From positions 443,019 to 507,018 of the forward strand of contig VWZP01007308.1 in the NCBI GenBank assembly GCA_013396995.1: DNA of 64,000 nt, given 5' to 3'. The notes under the pieces are model-generated. The model saw only the letters and a list, made by a program, of their open reading frames with translations. It had not been told where the DNA came from and searched no databases. The position numbers and the translations under genes were made by a program. The DNA comes from Dicaeum eximium. Lineage: Eukaryota > Chordata > Aves > Passeriformes > Dicaeidae. Shown in pieces: positions 44,813 through 56,249 of this stretch (within the stretch, counting starts at the first letter, position 1; each line of letters begins with the position of its first letter).

Positions 44813-47800
44813 AGCAGGGACTGTTTCCAGTGTCACACTCTGAATTATCCCCAGTCCCAGCTCAGTCACGGTCCTGGCAGGTGTTCAGTCTGTCCTGGCA
44901 GGGTAAAGCTTGCCCATGGCACACTGCTGGGCTCTTGAGTCTGTGCCCAAACAGGCTGGAGCAATCTGACCTGTGCAACACTCTGAGCCTGGTTATGGCC
45001 TTCCTGGTTCTTCCCTTTCCACCAAAGCCTGGTACCATTGTGCTTTGCCAGGACCTAAATGCTGCCCTGGCTCCAGCCCAGCTCCAGCTCACCCCACAGG
45101 GATGTGTCACAGTGGGTGAGGTGATGTATGGCGTTTGTGAGGAGCTGGAGATGCCCCAATTCAGTTTCCATTTCAACAAAAGCAGATGCTTCAGAGGGTT
45201 TGCAATGGTGCAGCTCTCACAGGCTCCCCATCCTCCCCAGGCCTGGAGCTTTGCTCCAGGCTCTCTCCAGAGGCTTTCCCCTAAACTCAAGAACATCCTG
45301 TGCCCTCCTTTGTGTTTAGGACCAAGTGGGGGCAAAGTGCCTCAAAGCAGAGGTCCCTTACCGAGGATGGAATTTGGGGATTGGAGAATAGTCCCCAGTA
45401 TTCTCCTATTTTATACAGATGCTTTGAATTGTCACAGCTTCCCATACATTGATGCCCACACTTGGAGTGTTATGTGCAAAAAACAATTCTTGAGTGAATT
45501 TCTCAGATGTTTGAGTAATTCAGTGAAGATGCTGTGCTCTCAGCCAGTCCCAAAATGGGTGATACACCATGGGTATGGTGCAAACATTCATCTGGAAAAT
45601 ATCCATGGCTGCTGAGGTTATCCATGAGCTGGGTGGAAAACAAAGCACCTAAAGTGTCTGTAATGAAGTGTAGGTGAGCATCAGTTTTTCTTTTTGGAGA
45701 AGAGCCTGTGGAATGTGGCACACATTTCTCTTTTGCCAGCCCAGCATCTCCTGCAGTTGGTGCTCCCAGGGCACTGGAGCAGGCTGGTGTCCAGAGGCTC
45801 TCTGGGGGCATCTGGAGGAGGAAACAGCCCTTGGCCTGATACTTATTCATCCAAAGGGTCACAGATCTGTGAGTTCATTGCTCCTTTCTCAGCTTGGAAA
45901 CCCAACCAGCCTGTCCAGCCTGTGCTGCCTTACTCCAGATTCCGTTTGAGAATTGGGCATTAATGGTGGGCTTGGGGATTTCTCTCTCATCCTTTGACAC
46001 GACCCTGGGCTACACCAGAGTTCTTGGGAGCCAATTGCACTTTCTGGCTTTTCTTCCTCAGGGTTTGCAGCAGCTGCTGGCCTGCAGATGGGCAGAGGGC
46101 TCATGGTGCTGCCTGCAAAATTCAACCCCCAAAGGGAACCCGTAGGAACATTTGTACCCTTTTTTGCATCACATTGGATGTTTTCCAAGACAAATGTGTC
46201 CACTCTGCAGGGCTGTGCAAATAATTGATATTCTTTGTTTTCTTGAAGCTCTGAAAGATTGAAAAATTCCTTTTCAGACTGAGCCGGAAGAAAAATAGAT
46301 TGATTTGAATTTTTTTTGTTGCCCAGGAAATAAGGAATATCTATTTGGGTTTCATAGGCTCAAGTCAAACAGAATCTGAGGCTTGTAAGTGCTTTGTTTA
46401 GATTTTGAGCACATCTTACAGTTCTTGCTTTAAAAATACATATAGGATGTATTTTGCCTGTATGAATCAGAAAATTTTAAATGTCAGTGACTGTATCACT
46501 TCCAGTTTTTGAAAATGAGTGTCTTACTCTTGAATGGTGCAGCAGAAATTATACCAACCTGTGCTATGATCTCACTGTAGCTCCACTTTGGGCTGGAAAT
46601 AATTTCCCAGCAGCTCTGTGCCCTCATTTGTTTCAGCTCCAGGAATGATGGAGAGTGGAAGGTCACCCTGGTTGGTCCCATTGATGTTTGTCCCCCACAA
46701 AGTGCTTGAAAAACCCTTTCCTTAGCCCAAACAATTGCTCTAAGGTGGAGATTTGGGAGTGAGAAAGTGCAGGTCGATGGTCCCTGGTGACATCTGCTCT
46801 TCCCAGTGCCAGGCCTGGGTGGAGGGTTCTGGGGGAGGGCTCAGGTCCCATCCCTCTGCCCTGGGGCAGTGCTTGGGGTGTCTGGGCAGGGGGAGATGGT
46901 GCTGCAGGTTTCACAGCTCCAAACCACCATTGTTCTTGGGAAGCCAGCAAAGCCACCCTCCCTTGGGGACATCAGCTTGGCCTTACTGGAGTTTTTGGTC
47001 ATTTTTATTTAGATTTCATTCTTTTTCAAAACTTTTTTTTAAATCTTGGAGGTTTGTTTGTTTGTTTGTTGATTTAGATCTGCTCAGGAAGTTGATCTGG
47101 TGATATTTATAGGACTTGTGGTTGGTTGATGGGGGTTATTTTGCAAGCAGAATTTCTAAGAATTCTACTTTCAGCCTGCTTTTTCTCCAACTTCATTTCC
47201 TCCCCTTCCTTCTCTTTTTTCTCTTTTTACTATTTTTTCCTTGGTTTTTTTCTTATTTTTTTGGTTTTTGAGGGAGCCAGGCAGACTAAACTCTTTCTGA
47301 ATTTCCCCCCTGTAATTACTGCTCTTTTTTAAGTTTGAAGAAATTACCCAGCTTTGTGTGCCTTCCTCCTTTCTTACTTTTAGGCCAATGTGGTTTGACT
47401 TTTTTTTTTCCCTTTCCAAAGTAAAATTACCACCATTTCATGCTATATAAACAAACCAGTCATACAAAACTGGGAGAGAAGGTCAAGTCCCACAGTTACC
47501 CATCCAATGGAGAATGTTTTAGTTTCAACCTCACAGCCTGTCTATAAATGCTATATGGGATTTTTTTTTACATTAGGGAAAAATTTATATTTTGCAAGGA
47601 TAAAATTTATGTTTTGCAAATGCAAAGCCTTTCCCACAAGCATTGGAAGGAGGTCTTGTGTGCTGGCCTTGGAGGGGATCCTTGGCCGAGGCTGGACTTC
47701 TTCATGGTGCTGTTCCTGACACCTTCTCACTGCAATATTTATCAAATTATTCATTTTTTTCTATTCTAAATCAAATTTTCTGCCTTGAATTGTATTTTTC

Positions 47801-48761
47801 AAGTGTTTAAATTTTCATTGCTTATCTCAGATTGAAGCTGAACATTTGCAGCCCGTTGCATCTCTGCAGTGCTGTTTGCTATGGAGGAACCTAAGGCGTT
47901 CTTCAAAATTTACCAAAAAATGAGATAAAACCAACCTCAAAATGTCCAATTCCACCCAGGGGTCCCATGACTCCCACTGACACCCAAATGGCTGAGCTGT
48001 GAGCTGGAGCTGCTCCCTGGGTGACACTCCAAGCCTCTGCAGGTTTGAAGGGCAGTCTCAGCCTTAGCGGAGCTGCTTCCAGGAAGCGCTTCCCCACCAG
48101 CTCCTCGTGGCTCTGAGATCCACCACGCTGGGGCCAGGCCATGTCCCACCACTGCCTGCCCTCTAAGCATGAGCCTGGCACCAGCTGGGCTTGGGTTCCA
48201 GTTTTCCTGGTGTGTTGGGTCTCTGTCCCCAGAGATCCCTCCGTGTGTCTCTGTGCTGGTGGAAGCACCAACAGGACTCTGAGGTTCCATGGGCAGAGGG
48301 GAGGTGCCTCTGGATTTTCCTCTACATACAGGCTTGGCTGGCTTTTTCTCAGGATCCTTTGTAAGGCTCAGGGAGTGGGACTGGAGCCTCTACAGGAGCT
48401 CAAGGTCCCAGTGGGCCTGGCTCTGCTGGGCCGGGCTCTGCTGGGCCATGCTGCCGTTAGAATTTGTCTTGATCCCACGTGTGTGACCTGCTGAGGGCAT
48501 GGCTGCTCCGGGTTGTATCCTCCTTGCATGTATGCTGAGGTTTGGCCACCCCTCTGTGAGAGCTCCAGGGTTCTCCTGGCTGGGCTGCACCTCAGGCAAA
48601 CCCCCCGAGCTCCAGAGCCCACCCCTCCACCAGCACTGCCTGGGGAATTCGCCTGTGCCCGTCCCAACCCCGCACAGGCTCAGTCTGGGTAGAGAGAGCT
48701 GTTCATGCAAGAGAAGGGGGCTCCTTGGCTTGGCTCCCATCAGCTGAGCTGTGGTGAGAGA
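44813..48761. other. Unique sequence, no gene supported
   Basis: 44813-45615 is open in one plus frame as an extension of the GGAT frame; it shows no domain. 46200-46560 is AT-rich. 47053-47072 is a short GTTT array. 47170-47290 is T/C-rich low complexity. 47400-47860 is AT-rich. 47950-48740 is GC-rich with many overlapping chance frames. No transposon is recognised until 48762. Confidence 0.45.
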
Positions 48762-49370
48762 ATAATTGAATCCCAGAGTGCTTTGGATTGGGAGGGACCT
48801 TAGGGATCATCTCCTTCCAACCTCCTGCAGGGACAGCTTCCACTATCCAGGCACAGCTTCTCTGGGCACCCTGTGCCAGGGCCTGCCCACCCTCACATGG
48901 AACAATTCCTAATTCCCAATATCCCATCCATCCCTGCCCTCTGGCAGCGGGAAGCCATTCCCTGTGTCTGTCCTTCCATCCTTTGTCCCCAGTTCCTCTC
49001 CAGCTCTCCTCTTTAGGAGCCTCTTTAGGCCCTTGAAGGGGCTCTGAGGTCTCCATGGAGTTTTCTCCAGGTGAACACCCCCAGCATCTCCCAGCCAGAG
49101 CTCCAGAAGGCTCCAGCCCTCAGAGCATCCCCGTGGCCTCCTCTGGACTCGCTCCAGCAGATTCAGGACTTCCCTGTGGCAGGGACCCCAGGGGTGGACA
49201 CAGTGCTGCAGGTGGGGTCTCATGAGGGTGGAAGGAAAGAAGAGAATCCCTGCCTTGGCCACGTTGCTGGGATGAGCTCAGGATGCCAGAGCCTGTGCCT
49301 GTGCTCCCAGCCCACTCTGACTGGGATGTGGCTCCCCCAAACCCAACTTCCAGGTCTTTCCCACCCATCC
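48762..49370 (-). mobile_element. CR1 LINE, antisense, long passerine-type copy
   Basis: Tail first: 'attgaatcccagagtgcttt', 'ggattgggagggaccttagg', 'tccttccaacctcctgcagg', 'ccctgtgccagggcctgccc', 'ggaacaattcctaattccca', 'atatcccatccatccctgcc', 'ccagttcctctccagctctc', 'tgaaggggctctgaggtctc', 'ccagccagagctccagaagg', 'cctctggactcgctccagca', 'ggggtggacacagtgctgca'. A 'ggctcccccaaacccaactt' segment follows near the 5' end. About 610 bases survive, making it the longest copy here. The usual 'cccatggcaggg...ggctgctcc' block is shortened near 48840-48850. Confidence 0.9.
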
Positions 49371-49739
49371 CTTCATCCTGGAGCTGTGCAGGGGAGGGTT
49401 CCTGGCAGTCCCTGTGTGCAGTGGAGCCCTCACAGCCCCATCAGATGTTCCAAGGCAGAGGCTGGAGGTGCCGAACTCCCGAACAAAATGTGTTGAACAA
49501 GACTGGGATTCCCTGGATAAATAAGTCCCATTTTAATTTTTTTTTCCCTGTGTGCATTCATAGCTTGTAAGATATGTTTGTTTTATCAACTTGGAAAAGT
49601 GCCTGTAATGGAATTTTTAAAAAAATTGATTTCCTGAGAGTTTCCTGTGAAATTGGAGGCCTGGAAAAATGGGTGGAATTCTGAAATGCTATCTCATGGC
49701 TCCTTCACTCCTTTTTTCTCTCCTCAAGTAAAAAATAAC
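49371..49739. other. Unique sequence, no gene
   Basis: Balanced to AT-rich spacer with no recognised element. Confidence 0.4.
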
Positions 49740-50345
49740 AATACCTTCCTCCCCCCCAAGGTTTCATTCCATATACATTTATTCTCTAAAAATATTTCCA
49801 GCTGTTTCTTTTGCTGGGAAACTCATACCATCTGTAAACAACTGCTCAATGCACATAATTCTGTTGTTTTGCCCAGTCACTCTTATTTTCCAGCTTTTAT
49901 AATATGAGAGTTCAGAGTAATCAGTAATGCCTTTTCTCCTCTTCACCCTCAATTTGATTATTTTTCTCATAAAGAACAGAGTAAGGAGAGCACTGAGCAA
50001 CAGGAGATGGAAAAAATATTTTGATTACTTTTCAGTTGCTTATAATCAAGGAGTAACTCTTTAAATCCAGACCAATTTGCTGCATTGATTTATTCATAAT
50101 TTTAATTTCATGACTGGTTCAGGGGAAAACAAAAGTACACGAGGTTGAAGCTTTTTAATACTGGTTTGAACATTCATAGTTTTAGGTTAAAATTTAATGT
50201 TCCCTTTCTTTAGTTACTTCTGCGGACGTGTGCTGCTTGAATCTCCCTGGGCTGCCAGGGGAGAAAAACTGAAATTCAAAGCTCAAATTCTGCCAGTACT
50301 TTCAACAAGTTCATGAAATTACTCATATGAATATTCCCTTGACTC
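49740..50345. promoter_or_regulatory. AT-rich repeat-free block, possible conserved element
   Basis: Contains 'ccatatacatttattctc', 'gtaatcagtaatgcctt', 'tttgattatttttctcat', 'gctgcattgatttattcat' and 'aattttaatttcatgactgg'. It is rich in TAAT and GATT cores, free of transposons, and has no open frame above 86 codons. The character matches enhancer-like conserved non-coding DNA; this is inference only. Confidence 0.28.
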
Positions 50346-50865
50346 AGAGGCAACTGCTCACAGCCCTTAAACTTTCTGGGACTACCTGGAGTGTGGGATC
50401 TGGAATGGGTGACAGGGACACCTGGGGCAGGATTGTGCCATTTCCTGGGGCTCAGCCCCCGCCCAGCCCAGGGACATCATGGTGGGATTCTTTCCTGCCT
50501 TGCTGATTTTGGTGTTTCCCCCCAAGTTTCAGCCCCGTGTGTGCCTTTTCCAGCAGAAATTTGACCTTTTCTGTTTAAAACTCTCCAGAACAACTTTTAA
50601 TTCTGGGTTACAGAGGCGGCTCAGAAATCAGGTGGATGCAGGCAGCACACCCAGGGGAGTACATGAAGGTTGTAAAATAGGAAGATAATAAACATTAGAC
50701 AAGAAGTAAATGCAGTGAAACGGAATGAGAAGAATTTCTAGATTTCATTTGTGATTTTTTAATTAGTATTGTTTGCCTGCTTATAGTTTTAAGCTCCACG
50801 GTGCAACTTGTTCTGTCCCAGACCAGAATCTGGGGAAAAGCCTGAGGGAACCCAGTTTGCAAGAC
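50346..50865. other. Unique sequence, no gene
   Basis: Non-coding spacer. No repeat or exon is seen. Confidence 0.4.
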
Positions 50866-51003
50866 CAAACCAAAAAAAGAAAAAAAAAAGAAAACAAAAA
50901 AAACAAAACACCAAAAAACCCCACAGCCAAACCCAAAACAAACAAACAAACAAAAACAAATCTTAAAACAAAACAAAAAGAAACATTTAAAAGAAAAATA
51001 ATT
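50866..51003. repeat. A-rich low-complexity tract
   Basis: Long adenine runs broken by single C or G bases, including AAACAAACAAACAAAC. On the minus strand it gives a Phe/Leu-rich hydrophobic pseudo-frame that is not a membrane protein gene. Confidence 0.85.
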
Positions 51004-52679
51004 CTCCTGCCAAAACAAAGAGAATTGAAATCAGCAGAGCGAGGGCCCCTGGGCTGAATCTGAAGTGTCACAGCCAGAGCAGAGGGGATCATTCCCATCC
51101 CCAACCAGTGGGACCCCGTGCTCACAGCTGACCTTTGTGTTGGACTGGTCCATCCCCTCACTGGGTTTGTCATTAGTGTTTCTTATTAATTAGTAATTGG
51201 GGGGCACCTTTTGGCTTCCCAGTGTGTGGTAAGTGTGGGAAGGGGAGCAGAGAGGAACATTTGCAGCTGTTAATGATCTCCAGGGATAATTAACACAGGG
51301 ATGGCACTGGAGCAGGGGGCACTCCACACCTCTGCGTGGGACTGGGGGCCAGCCTTGCCTTCCCTTGGGATGGCTGGGCAGGGGCTGGAGCCCAGGGCTC
51401 CAGGGGAAGGTGCTGGGTGGCCCTGCCTGAGTGCTGATCCCGCAGTGCCCTAGCTCTATGGTGTTCCCTGGCTTTGGCTCCCCTGGACACGTGTCCTCCT
51501 CAGGGTGTTGGCCACCCGCAGGAAGAGGATGTGGCCAGAGCCCTGGCCAAGGTGGGGTGATGCTGTGTTCCCATCCAGAAACTGCTCTGATTTGTTTTAG
51601 GCTCAGCCACCATCTCCAGCTGTTTATTTGCATGTGGGGTGAGGTGGATGCTCAGTAACCTCAATCCAAACCTGGATTTTGGTCTGCTCAGACACTCCCC
51701 AGACACGAAATGTCAGAGGCACCATATGGGGAATGCTGGGCTCCCTGTGTCCCCAGGCATCTAGCACTGGGATGCTTGTCTGTGACCACAGGGGTGCTGG
51801 GAACAGGTCATGTCCCTATAGGTCACAGTCACCTTGGTGCCTTCCCATGGATGAACTTGCCTGGAGGTCTCAACATTAAAGCAAATCTTCCCTGAAGCTT
51901 GGCCTAAGTGATGGGTATGGCCAGGAGCAATGAGCACCTTCCTCTGGCTCTGGAGACCTTCCTGGAGCTGTGCTGGAGCCCAGGTGTGGTCACTAGTCAC
52001 ACAGGGATGGTCCCTGGATGTTTGGGACCATCCTGTCCCACATGTCCCCTGGCTCTGGCAGCAGAGCCTCTGTGCCTGCCATGGGAGTATCTGCCTTTGC
52101 CTTCTGCTGCCCTCAGGCAGCAAACCCTCCATGGGCTCATCTCAGAGGGGTCAAAACTCTCATATGTGGAACAGGGAACAAGCACGAGCTTTTCCCAGGA
52201 CAATGCTGCAGCCGAGTACAAGGGCGAGATTCCCCCAGCTGCTCCCAGGGAATTCTGACACTGAAGCTGCCACCAGCATCCCCGCCCCAGGTGTTGCCCA
52301 TGGCCAGGATGGGGGGGTTGCAGACCCCACAGTGGATTTTGGGGGTTGAGGAACCCTCACTCTGGGGTTTGTCTCAGCTGTGGGACCGGGCAGATGCCTC
52401 AGGGAGAGCTCCCGTTTCCTCCTTGCAGATTTTTTTTATTATTATTATTTTGGTTGTTTCTTGAGGGGAAGCTGCAGCTGAGGAAATAGGCAGTGCATTC
52501 CTCTGGCCCCAGGAACTGTCTTGTTCCCGAGTGGAAACTTCATCCCTTTTGGAGGCTGCCCTGATGGATTGGCAAAGGCAAAGGATGAGGAGGGGATGAA
52601 CCACAGCAGCCTAAGGCAGCGGAGATCTTTGTCTTTCATGCAGGGGATGCCCTGGCTCTGGGAACCAGAAAAAGCTGCC
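51004..52679. other. Unique, GC-moderate sequence, no gene
   Basis: Overlapping frames of up to 148 codons on both strands without recognisable domains. A short TTATTATTATTATTTT run lies at about 52436-52451. No transposon is identified. Confidence 0.45.
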
Positions 52680-52915
52680 TTAAATTGCACCAGGGAAGCT
52701 GTAGGTTTGATATTAGGAAAAATTCCTCATGAAAAGGTTGGTCAGGCATGGGAACAGCTGCCCAGAGCAATGGTGGAGTCACCATCCCTGGAAATGTTCC
52801 AGTGTGGATATGGCACTTGGGGACGGGGGTTAGTGCTGGCCTTGGCAGGGCTGGGGAATGATTGGACTCGATGATCTCAGAGGGCTTTTCCAACCTCAAG
52901 GATTCCATGATTTGT
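52680..52915 (+). mobile_element. CR1 LINE, 5'-truncated, older subfamily
   Basis: Sense copy: 'ttaaattgcaccagggaagc', 'ggtttgatattaggaaaaat', 'tggtcaggcatgggaacagc', 'tgcccagagcaatggtggag', 'tcaccatccctggaaatgtt', 'ggatatggcacttggggacg', 'gattggactcgatgatctca', 'cttttccaacctcaaggatt' and a decayed octamer CCATGATTTG. It differs from the passerine 'gtgggcagg' type and matches the widespread CR1 form, so it is probably older. Confidence 0.9.
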
Positions 52916-53528
52916 GGAGCACAGCTCTGCTTGGATCACCCGTGGGCTCAATGCTGATTCCTGCTTTTGAAATCCGGGGCTTGGGGTTCCTCAGCATCTG
53001 CTATGTTGGCAGGAGGAAGCAAAAATCCAGATTAAAAGGGGGCACGGGCACATTTATGGGTCCTTGTGCTCTGCAGATGTTTTGGTGTGATGTGGAGCTG
53101 CTCTGCTGTTTTCCCCCCTCCTATTTAATAAAAATTAAATAGGAAACTGCCAGTGTCTTGCCCTTTGTTTAAAAAAAAAAAAGAAAAAAGGAAAAAAACC
53201 CAACCACTTCCTGCATTTTCTGTGGCTCTGAAGTTAATAACCCCAGACAGCACAGGTAGCAGGCCTACAGTTATTTTTATGGCACATTCCTGTGTCAGAC
53301 TCGTTTTGAGTTGCTTCTCCCTTTGCCAAATTTTAATTATTTGGGGTGAAATTTTCCATGCTGGGTGCTGCTGGCTCCTTCCAAAACTGAACGTGTGGTT
53401 TGTGTTTGGACAAAAATTACTCAACTCTCTCTGGGAAGGTGTTTGGAGGAAGCATGGCGGGGGTTTTGAGGTTTTTTTCCTTTTTTTTCCTCAGGTAAAC
53501 AAACAACTCTGCCGTTTTCCCTCTGCAG
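52916..53528. other. Unique sequence, no gene
   Basis: Balanced sequence with an A/G-rich tract at 53169-53198 and T-rich tracts at 53470-53500 that lead into the acceptor of the candidate exon at 53529. Confidence 0.4.
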
Positions 53529-53590
53529 AGGGAAGGTGCTGTGGGAGAGGAGCTGGGGCGAGCGGGGCCTGCCCCTCCTGTGACCCCCAG
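53529..53590 (+). other. Candidate 62-nt exon
   Basis: Upstream is GCCGTTTTCCCTCTGCAG, a strong acceptor, and downstream is CCCAG followed by GTAGAA, a good donor. The segment is GC-rich with two CpGs (GCGAGCGGG), unlike its AT-rich flanks. Two of three frames are open: REGAVGEELGRAGPAPPVTP and GRCCGRGAGASGACPSCDPQ; the third stops near its end. No family is recognised. With the candidate at 56999, on the same strand 3.4 kb away, it could belong to one transcript, but that is speculation. Confidence 0.27.
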
Positions 53591-54591
53591 GTAGAATTAG
53601 GGACCTCTCCCTTTGGGATGTGGTTCAGAGGCAAATCACAGGGGGTGGCTGAGTCTGAATAAATAAATAAATACATGGATTGAACCCCTTTTCCCCCTGG
53701 GGAGGGCTGTGGCAGTGCTGTGGGAGTGTCCCAGTGCCCTCGTCCCATCCATGGGAGCTGATCTGAACATGGATGCAAATCCAAGTGGTTTGAATGATTG
53801 TTTCTAATCATAATTTAAGTGATCAGGCAGAAGGCCCGTGCTTAAATCATCTGAAATCTCACTTCACATTTTTATTGCTTTTAGTTATCTTTTTGTTTTG
53901 CTGTAACTGTTAAAATGTTGGGGTGTTTTCCCTAATATAGTGTAGCCCTCTTGATAAACTTGGATTTCTCAGGTCAGTTTTACATCTGCTTGGACTTCTA
54001 TTTTTTGACATGTTATCCTGATAGGAGATGTTGACTGATACATTTCTTAATTATCACATGATTTACTTTTTGCTTACAACTCAAGTTGAGGAGCATATGG
54101 CTTGAAACCACATTCTGCTTGTGTGCATTTTCATTTAATGGATATTTATTAGCAATAGTTAAACAAAACTACCCTAAACGCACCCAATATGTAGAAAAGC
54201 AACTTTAGGGAATAACATTTTGAATTGTAAATGATTTTATGGGGCAGACTGTGTGACATTCTCTAGCCTGTTCCAGCACCCTACATCATCAGATGCAAAT
54301 TCTGCTTCTCTCCTTTTTCAATTAGAAATTAGGAAATCACCAAAATCAATTATTTGAGTAGATGGGAGTGCAGGAGATTCTAAATGAGCACAGGAGATTT
54401 CTGTTCCCCTCCACAAAGATGTTACTTTGTTGGGAGCTGCTGTGACCCATTTTGGCACATTCTGGTTAAATGGTGATTTCCACCCTTTCACCCTTCCACT
54501 TGCTCATGGTATTTTAGTCCTCAAATGCCACTTTTTAGAATTTAGATGGACTATTTTAGCTTAAATGGATTTTATTTTTGAACAAACAGGC
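53591..54591. other. Unique AT-rich sequence, no gene
   Basis: 53800-54580 is AT-rich, transposon-free and without long open frames. A small AATAAATAAATAAATAC run lies at about 53659-53675. Confidence 0.45.
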
Positions 54592-54968
54592 TGAGAGCTG
54601 GGGGTGTTTACCAGGATAGGAAAAACTCCAGGGAGATCTCAGAGCCCCTTCCAGGGCCTAAAGGGGCTCCAGGTGAGCTGGAGAGGGACTGGGGACAAGG
54701 AATGGAGGGACAGGACACAGGGAATGGCTTCCCACTGCCAGAGGGCAGGGATGGATGGGATATTGGGAAAGAATTGTTCCCTGTGAGGGTGGGCAGGCCC
54801 TGGCACAGGGTGCCCAGAGCAGCTGTGGCTGCCCCTGGATCCCTGGCAGTGCCCAAGGCCAGGCTGGACAGGGCTGGAGCACGTGGGACAGTGGGTGCCC
54901 ATGGCAGGGGTCAATGGGATGGGCTTTAAGGTCTGTCCCACCCCAAACCAGTTGGGATTTATGGATTT
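54592..54968 (+). mobile_element. CR1 LINE, 5'-truncated, passerine type
   Basis: Sense copy: 'gctgagagctgggggtgttt', 'ccccttccagggcctaaagg', 'gctggagagggactggggac', 'ggagggacaggacacaggga', 'atggcttcccactgccagag', 'ggatgggatattgggaaaga', 'gtgggcaggccctggcacag', 'cctggcagtgcccaaggcca'. A small deletion removes part of the 'gcagcctggga...gggaggtgt' block near 54880-54900. The tail is decayed (GGGATTTATGGATTT). Confidence 0.92.
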
Positions 54969-55144
54969 GTTTATTTCAGCATCCAGAAACATTTAAAGCT
55001 GCTTGATCTGATCTCATTCAGGCTTAGCTTGGTGTTTTTGTCTAATGGATCATCTCCAGGAGCACCCTGGCTGTCTGAAACCATTGAGATGAGAGCCCTT
55101 ACCTGTTGTGTTTCCCTTTTTTTCTCATTTTTTTCTTTCAAAAT

Positions 55145-55270
55145 AAGGAGACTCCCCAGCACTGGGGATTGTTGGGGTGTCTGTGGAGGGCCAGGGGCTG
55201 GGTTCCATCATCCTCATGGGTCAGAATATCCTTCCAGCTCCGGATATTCCATGGTTCCATGATTCAGTGG
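55145..55270 (+). mobile_element. CR1 LINE 3' fragment, older subfamily
   Basis: 'ggggattgttggggtgtctg', 'gagggccaggggctgggttc', 'ccttccagctccggatattc' and CATGGTTCCATGATTC are the 3' end of the same CR1 subfamily as at 5055-5262. It lies about 180 bases downstream of another sense CR1. Confidence 0.8.
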
Positions 55271-55499
55271 GTGGTTTTCCTGTGGAATTCTCATGCCAGG
55301 AGCCTCACACGGTCCCTGCCATGAGGTGATCCAAGATGTGGCTCTTGAATTGTGCACAAAACCCTCTGTATATGCAGGAATTGTGAGGTTTCCATCTCTG
55401 GTATTTTGGGCCTCAGCGACTCCCAGCACCCACAAGATTTCTGCTCTGGCTCTGTATTAAGTCTCCTTTTTCCCTTTTTCCCCCCTTTCTTTGTACACA
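55271..55499. other. Short unique spacer
   Basis: Non-coding; nothing recognised. Confidence 0.35.
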
Positions 55500-55814
55500 C
55501 AGATCTAATCTTCTAGAAAATGCCCCAAAGGTTTGAGCAATCTACCAGTTGCAGGAACCCATAAAGCTTTTTTTTTCCTTTTTTTTCCATTGTGTAAGCA
55601 TGACAAATCATTAATTTTTGATTGATTGCTTTGAATTATGGGTGCTCTGACATCCTTTCTGTAGCTGAACAGCTGTATAACAAATGAACATATCAGTGCT
55701 CACAAAAGATTGGAGATCTAACAGAAGCAATTACATTGTCAGCTCCTCCCTTCTGGCTTTTCCCAGGCAATGGAGAGAAGAAATTTTTTAACAGAAATTC
55801 CTCAAGTGGCTCAC

Positions 55815-55850
55815 AATAATAATAATAATAATCATCATCACCATCATCAT
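55815..55850. repeat. AAT/CAT trinucleotide microsatellite
   Basis: Six AAT units followed by five CAT units and one CAC interruption. Confidence 0.92.
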
Positions 55851-56229
55851 AAAAAATACCTTTTAGTAATTGAATTAGATTTTTATCTCTTCATATCCCT
55901 TCAGAAGCCAGGTTGTGTTTCTGCTTTGTGTAACTTGGACAATCCCTTTGAAGAAAATTTTACATGAGGAATTAAAAAAAAATAAAATCAAATTGCAATT
56001 TTTTTTTGTTGCTATTCCTTTAAGATTTTAGAATTGCACCAGTGCACTAAATGTGACCTCCATAACTTTTAAATTAAGAATTTATGCTGGCTTGAAATTT
56101 ATGAAATATTTCAGCATGAAAGAAAGCCTTTTTCCCTCAGGAAAATTGAGCAATAAATCACAGCACTCTCGATTTACTGCCCTACAGCCAGCCAAAGATA
56201 GGATTTTTTTACTTCCCCTCTTCGTTCTG

Positions 56230-56249
56230 AAAAAAAAAAAAAAAAAAAA
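56230..56249. repeat. 20-base A run
   Basis: Uninterrupted adenines in AT-rich sequence; no CR1 body is attached on either side. Confidence 0.95.

Noticed and set aside
44483..44869. 128-codon minus-strand frame of Ile-His-Pro-Ser repeats
   Set aside because: It is the GGAT array read on the other strand.
50695..51018. Phe-rich hydrophobic minus-strand frame resembling membrane segments
   Set aside because: It is the A-rich low-complexity tract at 50866-51003 read in reverse.
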